Shown: piece by piece, positions 25,869 to 34,440 of the stretch | Layout of the letters: each line of letters starts with the position of its first letter | Numbering within the stretch: position 1 is the stretch's first letter | Assembly (NCBI GenBank): GCA_963678395.1 | Contig: OY782827.1 | Location: 1,984,001 to 2,048,000 of the forward strand | Direction of reading: 5' to 3' | Origin: JAAYAE01 sp963678395 | GTDB taxonomy: Bacteria; Bacillota; Negativicutes; Acidaminococcales; Acidaminococcaceae | DNA: 64,000 nucleotides | Position numbers and translations under genes: made by a program | Notes under the pieces: model-generated | Databases searched by the model: none | What the model was told of the DNA's origin: nothing | What the model saw: the letters and a program-made list of their open reading frames with translations, nothing else

Positions 25869-26800
25869 TTTTTAAAGACCTCCTTGTCGACAACTGAATT
25901 ATAAATAATTGACGATATTTGGTTAATTGTTTTTAGCGTTTTTGCCTTATCAATAGAACTATCTGTCATAATAGCCAAAATGTACTTCTCTTTGGCATAA
26001 ACAATACCACAATCATTTTGTACACCAGGCAAATCCCCTTCCATGTGTGCAACGACTACATTTTTGGGAAGCAAAGCCGGAATTTTATTTTTGCTTTGAA
26101 CCGCTTGCGAAAATTGTAGCATTTGTTTGTCATAACCAACTGATACACATTTTCCTCGATAAATTTTTTCGAAAATAGTAACTAAGTCATTTACCGAAGT
26201 ATAATTTTCTTTCCCTTCTTTTTGTGCGTTATAATCCATCATTTTACGTAATAAAACCGTATCAGCATAGCCTTTATCTTGTATGTACTTATTAATATTG
26301 TCCATGCCTAAAATATCTATGAGCATATTGGTAGCCGTATTATCGTTGGCTACAATCATTTTTTCCAGTAAAGCACCAAAAGTTAATTTTATTCCTGGTT
26401 TTTCATTTTGTAGAGCAGGGCTTTCTTCTACAATATCATCTTCTCTAAGCGTATATTCATCAGTATTTTTATACGTACCTGCTTGCAAATCATCCATTGC
26501 CTTTGCCATAATAAACACTTTTATCATACCAGCTGCAGGCATTTTGCCCGAATAATTGTAAAATATTTGGTTAGTGCTTAAAGACTTATAGTATACGGAG
26601 CATCCCGCACCTGATTGGGCAATGATATTATTCAAAAACGTATATGGCAGTTGCGTATTAGCATTGTGAGCTACAGTACTCGCTTCTTTTTTTAGGGCCT
26701 GTGCCTGATATTTACCACTATAGCTAATAGCTAAAAACGCTGTAATTGCTAAGGCAACTAGTATCAGTAATACAATTAATAATTTTTTATTTATGCTCAT
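25865..26800 (-). CDS. Class A beta-lactamase-like serine hydrolase with degenerate active site
   Basis: This 311-residue protein has one N-terminal membrane helix (LLIVLLILVALAITAFLAI) and a periplasmic domain of the beta-lactamase2 family. The catalytic SxxK is replaced: the helix reads AAGMIKVFI, with Gly91 at the Ser position and Lys94 kept. The SDN motif reads NDN (152-154), and KTG reads MEG (253-255, AHMEGDLPG). The flanking family motifs LLRKMMD and KENYTS are intact, so the fold is probably kept while hydrolysis is lost. A binding or sensor role is possible. It overlaps both neighbours by 4 bases. Confidence 0.82.
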   Translation of the reverse strand: MSINKKLLIVLLILVALAITAFLAISYSGKYQAQALKKEASTVAHNANTQLPYTFLNNIIAQSGAGCSVYYKSLSTNQIFYNYSGKMPAAGMIKVFIMAKAMDDLQAGTYKNTDEYTLREDDIVEESPALQNEKPGIKLTFGALLEKMIVANDNTATNMLIDILGMDNINKYIQDKGYADTVLLRKMMDYNAQKEGKENYTSVNDLVTIFEKIYRGKCVSVGYDKQMLQFSQAVQSKNKIPALLPKNVVVAHMEGDLPGVQNDCGIVYAKEKYILAIMTDSSIDKAKTLKTINQISSIIYNSVVDKEVFKK

Positions 26801-27456
26801 AGAATCTCCATCAACTTCCTATTATTTTTTAGCCATTTTTCCTGTTGACCATAGTCCGGCAATACCTCTGCAACGCTTGCCCAAAATGCTCTATTATGGC
26901 TTTTATTTTTTATATGACAAAGTTCATGCACAATGACATAATCCATGACCTCTAGAGGACACATAACCAGCCGCCAGGAAAAGTTAATATTATTTCTAAA
27001 ACTGCACGAACCCCAACGAGTTCTCGCTTCTGATACTTTTACTTCGCACGGCAAAACTCCCATAAGCGTAGCATAATAAGTAGTTCTTTTCTTCATTAAT
27101 GCCAGCGCCTTTCGTTTAAGCCATATTTTAAATTGTTCACGAGTGCATGCCAAAGGAAATTTAATATACATGCCAAATAAAACAATGTCATCTATAGCAC
27201 ACAGATTAATAGTATAGTCTTCCCCACAAAATTTTACAATATCTCCTTCGGCCATAGTTATGGGCTGAAATTTACTGTTAGCTTCTTTTACAGCCCTACA
27301 TTTGCGTTCCAACCAATTTTGTTTCTCATGAATAAACCCTATTATGGCATCTTTAGATGCATAATAAGGTGCTCTTACTATGAGTTCGCCGTCGCTATTA
27401 ACGACCAAAGCAATACTTTTTCTTTTGGACCGAATAATCTCTTTAGGTATAATCAT
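26797..27456 (-). CDS. YgjP-like zinc metallopeptidase (DUF45)
   Basis: This 219-residue protein has the DUF45/M48-like pattern: IIRSKRKSIALVVNSDGELIVRAP at the start, RWGSCSFRNNINFSWRLV, and the metal site VIVHELCHIKNKSHNRAFW (HExxH plus a downstream His and Glu region). The family is thought to be a zinc peptidase of unknown substrate. It is the first gene of a three-gene operon with 4-base overlaps to the beta-lactamase-like and FAD genes. Confidence 0.9.
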   Translation of the reverse strand: MIIPKEIIRSKRKSIALVVNSDGELIVRAPYYASKDAIIGFIHEKQNWLERKCRAVKEANSKFQPITMAEGDIVKFCGEDYTINLCAIDDIVLFGMYIKFPLACTREQFKIWLKRKALALMKKRTTYYATLMGVLPCEVKVSEARTRWGSCSFRNNINFSWRLVMCPLEVMDYVIVHELCHIKNKSHNRAFWASVAEVLPDYGQQEKWLKNNRKLMEIL

Positions 27457-27783
27457 AATGCTAATTATACCATTAAATGTAGAGAAAAATATAATAATTG
27501 CAAAACGCTAAACTAAGTTTAGTCATATTTGTCAACGAATAATCCGCAACGCAGTGTCAGCACTAATAATTTCAACATCTTTAAATCAATCGCAACAAAA
27601 CGTAACCACGTTTGTTATATTAAAACTTATACGCCGTCGGCAAAATGTCGGCAAATTTAGGCAAGAATTATGCATGAAAGCATTAAAGTGCTTCTTGTTT
27701 TTACGCCAATCAAGTATTTTGTACTTTTTATGCAAATTATCAGGTGCTTCAAAAAAGCAGGGACTGTAACGAAATAGCCCCTT
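27457..27783. other. Non-coding stretch before IS200 copy 2
   Basis: No supported gene. A perfect palindrome, CTAAACT(A)AGTTTAG, lies at about 27510-27524 next to a minus-strand TTGACA, which could be the promoter/operator of the DUF45 operon. Short ORFs on both strands lack SD sites and family features. Confidence 0.4.
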
Positions 27784-27930
27784 AATCATAACCACCGGCT
27801 CAGCCGACTGTATGTACAGCACCTATAAGGTGCTCTTACCTGCCACATCTTAAGATGTACTGAATTAGTTCGCAAATAGCACATCTTCCCCGAATTAGGC
27901 CCCTTGGGCCTTTTTCTTATTTATTCTCTT

Positions 27931-28386
27931 TTACCGGCTACCCGTGAACGGGTCTACATACTCTTTCAGCGAGATTTTGTCTGTGGTAATATCATCCTGT
28001 AGTTGATTCCTAACATATTCCTCTATTCTTTTGCTGTTTTTTCCTACTGTATCTACATAATACCCTCTACACCAGAAATACCTGTTTCCATATTTATATT
28101 TTAAATTAGCATATCGGTCAAATATCATAAGGGGACTTTTTCCTTTCAGATACCCTAATATTTGGGATACACTATATTTAGGTGGTATTTTCACTAGCAT
28201 ATGAACGTGATCAGGACAACACTCTGCTTCAATTATTTCTACTTCTTTTCTCTGGCATAACAGCCTTAATATTTTTCCTATATCCAATCTTATCTTCCCG
28301 TATATTACTCTTCTCCTGTACTTCGGAGCAAACACTATATGATATTTGCAGTTCCAACTACTGTGTGATAAACTTTGACTGTCCAA
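27931..28386 (-). CDS. tnpA: IS200/IS605 TnpA transposase, copy 2 (altered ends)
   Basis: The protein is nearly identical to copy 1, with the HUH (DHVHMLV) and Tyr (EEYVRNQ) motifs. Two changes are visible: the ATG is ATA here, so translation would need TTG two codons on (28386), and a one-base deletion near 27940 replaces the C-terminal GEPVKENK with GSR. Catalytic residues remain, but expression is likely reduced. Confidence 0.85.
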   Translation of the reverse strand: MDSQSLSHSSWNCKYHIVFAPKYRRRVIYGKIRLDIGKILRLLCQRKEVEIIEAECCPDHVHMLVKIPPKYSVSQILGYLKGKSPLMIFDRYANLKYKYGNRYFWCRGYYVDTVGKNSKRIEEYVRNQLQDDITTDKISLKEYVDPFTGSR

Positions 28387-28555
28387 TATGGATACCTCCT
28401 CTGTTATTTATGTGTGGTTGGCGAACCAACACTATTTTAACATTGGAGGTTTTTTCTGCTAAAGCTATCGAATCTCGTCGGCATAGTGAAGTGGTAACAT
28501 CTAAGTGGACACTTAAACCACTGGTGACTTAGTGTTATAATTTTGTAAAAAAGCG

Positions 28556-28903
28556 GTGAAAATAATGGGCCTCAAAGGTGGAAATAAGAGATATTTTAGC
28601 AAGGAATTTAAATTATCAGTTGTGCAGAGAAATTTAGCTGGCGAAAGCAGTGGGAAACTATCCAAACAACTTAATTTAGATAAATCGCTAATTTGTTACT
28701 GGGCAAGAATATATAGAGATAAAGGGGAATCTGGACTAGAATCCAAGAGACGTCCTGGAAATCCTCTTGCTACATATCAAAACAGAAAAACGCTATCCAT
28801 CGAAGAACACCTTAGATATGAGCTGGCTAAAAAAGATATCGAGCTTGCAAAACTAAAAAAAATATTAGAATATCAGAGGGGGCATGTCAAGGCAGGAAAT
28901 TAA
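28556..28903 (+). CDS. IS3-family OrfA, helix-turn-helix protein
   Basis: This 115-residue protein has a helix-turn-helix of the IS3 type (FSKEFKLSVVQRNLAGESSGKLSKQLNLDKSLICYWARIY) and a C-terminal leucine-zipper-like helix (ELAKKDIELAKLKKILEYQ). In active elements it is fused to OrfB by -1 frameshifting; an A8 run near 28866 could be the slip site. This copy of OrfA is intact, but its OrfB is dead. Confidence 0.88.
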   Translation: MKIMGLKGGNKRYFSKEFKLSVVQRNLAGESSGKLSKQLNLDKSLICYWARIYRDKGESGLESKRRPGNPLATYQNRKTLSIEEHLRYELAKKDIELAKLKKILEYQRGHVKAGN

Positions 28904-28908
28904 TACGA

Positions 28909-29581
28909 TTGTATTTCGAGGCGATATTCGAATTAAGTGACCGTTATTCTGTAGTATGGTTATGTAAACAGTTTTCGGTATCTAGAGCTGGATATTATAA
29001 CTGGATAAAACATAAAAATCGTCCCAATACATATGAGTTACAGCGGCAAGAAATTATATTATTTATACGTAAAGTTCATGAAGAAAAACCCAGCTATGGC
29101 TATCGCAGAATTCGTAATCGAATTTTGAAAGATACCTGATGGCATATTTGTCTCCCGAAGGTGCTCTCTTGCATGCAAAGTATTGGCATCCAGTCTAAGG
29201 CACGAAAAAAGAAACACTGGGGCGGTGTTGGAAAAGAGCATAATATCTTTAAAAATATTCTAAACCGCAATTTCACGGCTAAGAGACCATTACAAAAGGT
29301 TGTAACAGATATTACCGAATTCTACTGGCATGGCAGAAAATGCTTCTTTACATGTTACTTAGATTTATTTAATAATGAAATGGTGTCTTGGAATTTTGGT
29401 TTTCGTGAAGACCTGCCTTTTGTTCTTAAACCACTAACAGATCTCTTAGTTTTAATTGGAAAGGCTGCTGGTTCAGAGCCAACAATACTGCATTCCGATC
29501 AAGGTTCACAGTATAGCTCGCCTGCTTTCACAACGCTTTTGAAGAGATATGGCATTATCCAGATTTATATTGACCACTTCA
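28909..29581 (+). pseudogene. IS3-family OrfB transposase, broken
   Basis: Compared with the intact OrfB at 48721-49590, codon GGA has become TGA at about 29138 and the C-terminal third, including the catalytic Glu (ESFFGWFKEE), is deleted. DDE residues D1 (VVTDITEF) and D2 (HSDQGSQYSS) remain visible. Confidence 0.92.
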
Positions 29582-29644
29582 TTTAGCGGGCGGATTTATG
29601 TTTCGGACGAAAACGTCCTCAACTCACTAAAGTGAAATGCAAAA

Positions 29645-29676
29645 AAATGTTGGAGTGATTTCTCACCCCAACATTT
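29645..29676 (+). terminator. Hairpin downstream of IS200 copy 2
   Basis: AAATGTTGG...GTGA pairs with TCAC...CCAACATTT around a short loop. The A-rich 5' flank means it would work as a terminator mainly on the minus strand. Confidence 0.55.
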
Positions 29677-29719
29677 AGTATTGAACCATTATTTTTCTCT
29701 ATATTCAATTTTCCACCAA

Positions 29720-29855
29720 CCTAAGGCGCGGGAGAAGGTATTAGTGACGCGAAAGACCGAGGATTTTGTAATAGGATAGTACAAATGGGTACATCCTATT
29801 GCAAAACCGCAAGGTCTGACAAAGTCAATTATGCCTTACCCCGCGCCGCCTAAAT
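29720..29855. other. Large rod-like inverted repeat downstream of guaA (possible structured RNA or mobile palindrome)
   Basis: About 136 bases fold almost entirely on themselves. GGCGCGGG pairs with CCCGCGCC, AAGGTATTAGTGAC with GTCAATTATGCCTT (two mismatches), GACC with GGTC, and TTTTGTAATAGGAT with ATCCTATTGCAAAA around the tip. An internal bubble (GCGAAA/TGACAAA) splits the rod. The G/C content is well above its surroundings. It could be a small RNA (a 6S-like rod is one thought), a guaA terminator, or a palindromic mobile element; no family is recognised. Confidence 0.55.
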
Positions 29856-29860
29856 AAGCC

Positions 29861-31402
29861 TTATTCCCACTCGATAGTAGCCGGCGGCTTCGACGTAACA
29901 TCATAAACTATTCGATTTACTCCCGGTACTTCATTAAAAATCCTGCGAGAAACAATGTCTAATACTTCATAAGGGATATGTGCCCAGTCGCTAGTCATGC
30001 CGTCAGTACTAGTTACTGCCCTTAGTGCTACTGTGTTGCTATAGGTTCTAAAATCGCCCATAACACCAACACTGCGGATATTAGGCAAGCAGGCAAAATA
30101 TTGCCAAATCTTTCTTTCTAGGCCTGCATTAGCAACTTCCTCACGGAAAATCGCATCAGCTTCGCGTACGATAGATAATTTCTCTGGAGTAATCTCACCC
30201 AACACACGGATAGCAAGACCAGGACCAGGGAATGGTTGACGCCAAACTAATTCAGAAGGTATGCCTAACTCTTCGCCAACTGCACGCACTTCATCTTTGA
30301 ATAATTCACGCAAAGGCTCAATAAGTCTAAGATCCATATCTTTAGGCAAACCGCCAACATTATGATGGCTCTTAATTGTAGCGGAAGTTCCTGTTCCACT
30401 TTCAACTACGTCAGGATAAATAGTTCCTTGGACAAGATAATCTACCTTGCCAATTTTCTTGGACTCTTCTTCAAACACGCGAATAAATTCTTCACCTATA
30501 ATCTTACGTTTTGTTTCTGGGTCGCTAACGCCAGCTAACTTACCCAAAAATCTATCTTGTGCATTAACACGAATTAAATTCATGTCAAATTTCTCTTTAC
30601 AAACAGCCTCTACTTGATCGCCTTCGTCTTTACGCAAAAGGCCATGATCTACGAATACACAGGTAAGTTGTTTACCTACTGCCTTATGCACCAAAACAGC
30701 GGCAACAGTGGAATCTACACCACCGGACAAAGCACAAAGCACATTCTTATCACCGACTTTTTCTTTAATCTCGGCTATTTTAGTTTGGGCAAAAGATGAC
30801 ATAGTCCAATCGCCTTTGAGTCCACAAATCTCAAACAAGAAATTGGATAGCATCTTTCTGCCAAAAGGAGTATGTTCTACTTCCGGGTGGAATTGTACTC
30901 CATAAAGTCTGCGTTCATCATTTACCATAGCAGCAACCGGGCATTCATCAGTTAACGAAACGACCTTAAATCCTGCAGGAGCATCTTCAACATAATCACA
31001 ATGACTCATCCAACAAATATTGCGTTCTTCCAAACCTTTAAATAATGAGCAGTCAGGTTGCAATACCACGCTGGTTTTACCATATTCGCTAACTCCCGCA
31101 CTGGCCACTTTACCGCCTAAGGTCTGAGCCATAAACTGATGTCCATAGCAAATACCTAAAATAGGCAATCCCATATTAAAAATCTCTGCGTCCACCTTTG
31201 GAGTGTTTTCAGCATATACGCTATTAGGACCACCTGAAAATATAATGGCTTGAGGATTCTTAGCTTTAATTTTCTCTAATGTATAGGTATAGGGAATAAT
31301 CTCACAATATACACCACACTCGCGCACTCTTCTTGCAATAAGCTGACTATACTGGCCGCCAAAATCAATAACCAGAACCAACTCGTGTTGTACTTTTTTC
31401 AT
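29861..31402 (-). CDS. guaA: GMP synthase (glutamine-hydrolysing)
   Basis: This complete 513-residue enzyme converts XMP to GMP with ATP and glutamine. The class I amidotransferase domain has the catalytic Cys in GICYGHQ and His/Glu in FHPEVEHT. The ATP pyrophosphatase P-loop is LSGGVDSTV, and the dimerisation domain ends with the invariant TSKPPATIEWE. The frame begins 6 bases earlier with TTG, but ATG at 31402 has GGAGGG 7 bases upstream. It is apparently monocistronic. Confidence 0.97.
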   Translation of the reverse strand: MKKVQHELVLVIDFGGQYSQLIARRVRECGVYCEIIPYTYTLEKIKAKNPQAIIFSGGPNSVYAENTPKVDAEIFNMGLPILGICYGHQFMAQTLGGKVASAGVSEYGKTSVVLQPDCSLFKGLEERNICWMSHCDYVEDAPAGFKVVSLTDECPVAAMVNDERRLYGVQFHPEVEHTPFGRKMLSNFLFEICGLKGDWTMSSFAQTKIAEIKEKVGDKNVLCALSGGVDSTVAAVLVHKAVGKQLTCVFVDHGLLRKDEGDQVEAVCKEKFDMNLIRVNAQDRFLGKLAGVSDPETKRKIIGEEFIRVFEEESKKIGKVDYLVQGTIYPDVVESGTGTSATIKSHHNVGGLPKDMDLRLIEPLRELFKDEVRAVGEELGIPSELVWRQPFPGPGLAIRVLGEITPEKLSIVREADAIFREEVANAGLERKIWQYFACLPNIRSVGVMGDFRTYSNTVALRAVTSTDGMTSDWAHIPYEVLDIVSRRIFNEVPGVNRIVYDVTSKPPATIEWE

Positions 31403-31484
31403 GCTCAAGCCCTCCGTTTAATTTCTTAGATTATCATTAGAATATACCATAATATGAGTTTTTTTTCAACAGCTGCCTATAAAA

Positions 31485-31519
31485 AATGACACTCTGAAAT
31501 TCACTTTCAGAGTGTCATT
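31485..31519 (-). terminator. Terminator after groEL
   Basis: AATGACACTCTGAAA pairs perfectly with TTTCAGAGTGTCATT around a 5-base loop. On the minus strand a run of T follows. Confidence 0.85.
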
Positions 31520-31574
31520 TACTTTTACTACAAACTAACTAGACAGTATATTCTACCAGCCAGCACTTAACAGA

Positions 31575-33200
31575 TTACATCATGCCAGGCATGCCGCCAC
31601 CCATTGGAGGCATAGCAGGTCCGCCATCTTTAGCTGGTTTATCAGCAACTAGAGCTTCAGTAGTAAGAATCATAGCAGCAATAGAAGCCGCGTTTTGCAA
31701 GGCACTACGAGTAACTTTGCAAGGATCAACGATTCCTGCTTTAATCATGTCAACATATTCCTCAGTCAAAGCATCAAAACCAATGCCTTTTTTGCTGCGT
31801 TTCAATGTATCAACGATAACTGCGCCTTCCAAACCTGCGTTATAAGCAATTTGGCGAATAGGTTCTTCAATAGCACGTCTAACAATTGCCACACCAGTCT
31901 TAACATCACCTGTAGCAACTAATTTATCCAAGGAAGCTTGAACTTGCAACAAGGCAGTACCGCCACCAGCTACAATACCTTCAGCCACAGCTGCACGAGT
32001 AGCATTTAAAGCATCTTCAATACGAAGTTTTTTATCTTTCAATTCAGTTTCAGTAGCTGCACCAACTTTTATAACTGCAACACCGCCAGCTAATTTAGCC
32101 AAGCGCTCTTGTAATTTTTCTTTATCAAAGTCAGAAGTAGTTTCAGGAATTTGAGTGCGAAGTTGAGCTACGCGATTAGCAATTTCAGTTTTAGAACCGG
32201 CACCGTCAACTATTGTAGTCAATTCTTTCGTTACACGAACTTGACTAGCGCTACCAAGATCTTCAAGAGTAGCACTATTTAATTTACGACCAACTTCCTC
32301 GCTAATAACGGTAGCACCTGTCAAAATAGCAATATCTTGCAACATTGCTTTTCTGCGATCACCAAAACCAGGAGCTTTAACAGCTACAGCTTTAAAAGTA
32401 CCGCGTAATCTATTAACAACCAAAGTTGCAAGAGCTTCGCCCTCAATATCTTCAGCTATAATCAAAAGCTCACGGCCTTGTTTTACTACTTGTTCTAGCA
32501 CAGGCATAATATCAGCAATTAAAGTGATTTTGCGATCTGTAACGAAAACGTATGGGTTACTCATAACAGCTTCCATTTTATCAGGATCAGTAACCATGTA
32601 AGGAGAAATGTAACCGCGATCAAATTGCATACCTTCTACTGTTTCTAGAGAAGTATCCATAGTTTTTGATTCTTCAACGGTGATAACACCATCATCGCCA
32701 ACTTTTTCCATAGCATCAGCAATCAAACCACCGATTTCTTCATCACTGGCAGAAATAGAAGCAACTTGTGCTTTTTCTTCTTTAGTGCTAACTTTTTTAG
32801 ATATGCTGGCCAACTCTTTAACCAAAGTATCTACTGCCATCTTAATACCTTTTTTGATAATCATAGGATTAGCACCGGCAGCCACATTTTTCATTCCTTC
32901 ATGTACCATTGCTTGTGCCAACAAAGTAGCAGTAGTAGTACCGTCACCGGCAATATCATTAGTTTTGGTTGCAACTTCTTTAACTAGTTGAGCACCCATG
33001 TTTTCAAACGGGTCTTCCAATTCAATATCACGAGCAATGGTAACACCATCGTTAGTAATAGTAGGAGCACCGTATTTTTTATCAAGTACAACATTGCGTC
33101 CCTTTGGCCCCAATGTAACTTTTACTGCATCAGCCAAGGCATTAACACCGCGTTCCAAAGAACGACGAGCTTCTTCGTTAAATTTAATATCTTTTGCCAT
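31575..33200 (-). CDS. groEL: Chaperonin GroEL (60 kDa)
   Basis: This complete 541-residue chaperonin folds proteins inside a double-ring cage with GroES. Family motifs are clear: MAKDIKFNEEARRSLERGVN, VTLGPKGRNVVLDKKYG, the ATP motif GDGTTTATLLA and the flexible GGM tail (MPPMGGGMPGMM). The ATG at 33200 is preceded by AGGAGA. It follows groES by about 100 bases in the same operon, under the CIRCE element at 34334-34360. Confidence 0.98.
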   Translation of the reverse strand: MAKDIKFNEEARRSLERGVNALADAVKVTLGPKGRNVVLDKKYGAPTITNDGVTIARDIELEDPFENMGAQLVKEVATKTNDIAGDGTTTATLLAQAMVHEGMKNVAAGANPMIIKKGIKMAVDTLVKELASISKKVSTKEEKAQVASISASDEEIGGLIADAMEKVGDDGVITVEESKTMDTSLETVEGMQFDRGYISPYMVTDPDKMEAVMSNPYVFVTDRKITLIADIMPVLEQVVKQGRELLIIAEDIEGEALATLVVNRLRGTFKAVAVKAPGFGDRRKAMLQDIAILTGATVISEEVGRKLNSATLEDLGSASQVRVTKELTTIVDGAGSKTEIANRVAQLRTQIPETTSDFDKEKLQERLAKLAGGVAVIKVGAATETELKDKKLRIEDALNATRAAVAEGIVAGGGTALLQVQASLDKLVATGDVKTGVAIVRRAIEEPIRQIAYNAGLEGAVIVDTLKRSKKGIGFDALTEEYVDMIKAGIVDPCKVTRSALQNAASIAAMILTTEALVADKPAKDGGPAMPPMGGGMPGMM

Positions 33201-33304
33201 AATAGCATCTCCTTCATCTAATTAATTAGGTAAATTTTGTGAATTATTCTTGATATTTAAAGTACTTAGAAAAGTTCTAACAGTTCCCAAAAGTGGGATT
33301 AACT

Positions 33305-33595
33305 TTACTTTTCTACGATTGCTAAAATATCTCTTTCTTTCATAACAACGTAGTCAACACCATCAAACTGTAATTCACTGCCTGCATATTTAGCAAAAAC
33401 GACTGTTTCGCCAACTTTTACTTCACAAGCAATTCTTTGACCATTTTCTAGCAAACGTCCACAGCCAACAGATACGACTTCACCGGTTTGTGGTTTATCT
33501 TTATGTGCAGTATCCGGTAAATATATTCCACTGCTGGTTTTTTCCTCCTGGACAATAGGTTTAATCACTACATAATCTTCCAATGGTTTTAACAT
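33305..33595 (-). CDS. groES: Co-chaperonin GroES (10 kDa)
   Basis: This 96-residue lid of the GroEL cage begins MLKPLEDYVVIKP and carries the mobile loop EEKTSSGIYLPDTAHKDKPQ. The ATG at 33595 follows AAAGGGG by 8 bases. Remarkably, the first 13 codons plus leader are the first unit of a nine-fold 86-bp tandem array extending upstream to the CIRCE operator, so ribosomes could start at eight truncated copies before this one. Confidence 0.97.
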   Translation of the reverse strand: MLKPLEDYVVIKPIVQEEKTSSGIYLPDTAHKDKPQTGEVVSVGCGRLLENGQRIACEVKVGETVVFAKYAGSELQFDGVDYVVMKERDILAIVEK

Positions 33596-34330
33596 AGTTT
33601 AAATCCCCTTTCTAACTTATATTATATACTTATTTTCTTTTTAGGTTTAATCACTACATAATCTTCCAATGGTTTTAACATAGTTTAAATCCCCTTTCTA
33701 ACTTATATTATATACTTATTTTCTTTTTAGGTTTAATCACTACATAATCTTCCAATGGTTTTAACATAGTTTAAATCCCCTTTCTAACTTATATTATATA
33801 CTTATTTTCTTTTTAGGTTTAATCACTACATAATCTTCCAATGGTTTTAACATAGTTTAAATCCCCTTTCTAACTTATATTATATACTTATTTTCTTTTT
33901 AGGTTTAATCACTACATAATCTTCCAATGGTTTTAACATAGTTTAAATCCCCTTTCTAACTTATATTATATACTTATTTTCTTTTTAGGTTTAATCACTA
34001 CATAATCTTCCAATGGTTTTAACATAGTTTAAATCCCCTTTCTAACTTATATTATATACTTATTTTCTTTTTAGGTTTAATCACTACATAATCTTCCAAT
34101 GGTTTTAACATAGTTTAAATCCCCTTTCTAACTTATATTATATACTTATTTTCTTTTTAGGTTTAATCACTACATAATCTTCCAATGGTTTTAACATAGT
34201 TTAAATCCCCTTTCTAACTTATATTATATACTTATTTTCTTTTTAGGTTTAATCACTACATAATCTTCCAATGGTTTTAACATAGTTTAAATCCCCTTTC
34301 TAACTTATATTATATACTTATTTTCTTTTT
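33557..34330 (-). repeat. Nine perfect 86-bp tandem repeats carrying the groES start region
   Basis: Unit boundaries fall at 33557, 33643, 33729, 33815, 33901, 33987, 34073, 34159 and 34245, with no differences seen by eye. Each unit contains a -10-like TATAAT, the SD GAAAGGGG, ATG and 13 groES codons. In the eight upstream units the frame runs into the next unit and stops after 19 codons (MLKPLEDYVVIKPKKKISI), 22 bases before the next SD. The unit next to 33557 continues into the real groES. The array ends 3 bases from the CIRCE operator. Simple repeat slippage or a mis-assembly could also explain it. Confidence 0.97.
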
Positions 34331-34333
34331 CTG

Positions 34334-34360
34334 TTAGCACTCGATAACTTTGAGTGCTAG
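34334..34360 (-). promoter_or_regulatory. CIRCE operator (HrcA binding site)
   Basis: TTAGCACTC-N9-GAGTGCTAG matches the CIRCE inverted repeat (TTAGCACTC-N9-GAGTGCTAA) with one change at the last base. HrcA binding here should repress groES-groEL until heat or misfolding titrates GroEL away. Confidence 0.95.
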
Positions 34361-34371
34361 CTACATAACTT

Positions 34372-34401
34372 ATAATACTCATTTTTTATAAAAAAAAGCA
34401 A
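34372..34401 (-). promoter_or_regulatory. Candidate groES-groEL promoter
   Basis: Minus-strand -10 TATTAT (34372-34377) and -35 TTGCTT (34396-34401) are 18 bp apart, directly upstream of CIRCE. The -35 overlaps the end of the pdtaR terminator. Confidence 0.55.
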
Positions 34402-34434
34402 GTCTTTTACATAAAAAAAATGTAAAAAACTTGC
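34398..34434 (-). terminator. Terminator after the response regulator gene
   Basis: GCAAGT and TTTTACA pair with their complements (TGTAAAA, ACTTGC) around an A/T loop, then eight T follow on the minus strand. Confidence 0.8.
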
Positions 34435-34440
34435 AACTTT

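Larger units (their letters stand above)
28487..29581 (+). mobile_element. IS3-family element, copy 1 (internally deleted)
   Basis: Ends are TGAAGTGGTAACATCTAAGT and TGAAGTGGTCAATATAAA (inverted). The element is 1095 bp against 1333 bp for the copy at 48680-50012; 238 bp are missing from the end of orfB to near the right terminus. A 3-bp TAG flanks both ends, as a possible target duplication. It sits inside IS200 copy 2. Confidence 0.9.
27784..29600 (-). mobile_element. IS200/IS605-family element, copy 2, interrupted by an IS3-family element
   Basis: The segment 27784-28486 matches copy 1 (2373-3077) and breaks off inside the end hairpin at CGTCGGCATAG. An IS3-family element follows, and the rest of the hairpin (CGGGCGG...) resumes at about 29585. 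So the IS3 element jumped into the IS200 end. With this hairpin split and tnpA damaged, the copy is probably immobile. The outer right limit is approximate. Confidence 0.8.

Noticed and set aside
27554..27822. Integrase-like fragment before IS200 copy 2
   Set aside because: Only short basic stretches are visible, with no catalytic Arg/Tyr pattern.
29640..29860. Remnant protein gene between IS200 copy 2 and guaA
   Set aside because: No frame with an SD or family feature; the region is dominated by self-pairing sequence.
33557..34330. CRISPR array
   Set aside because: The repeats are head-to-tail without spacers and contain the groES start; there are no cas genes.
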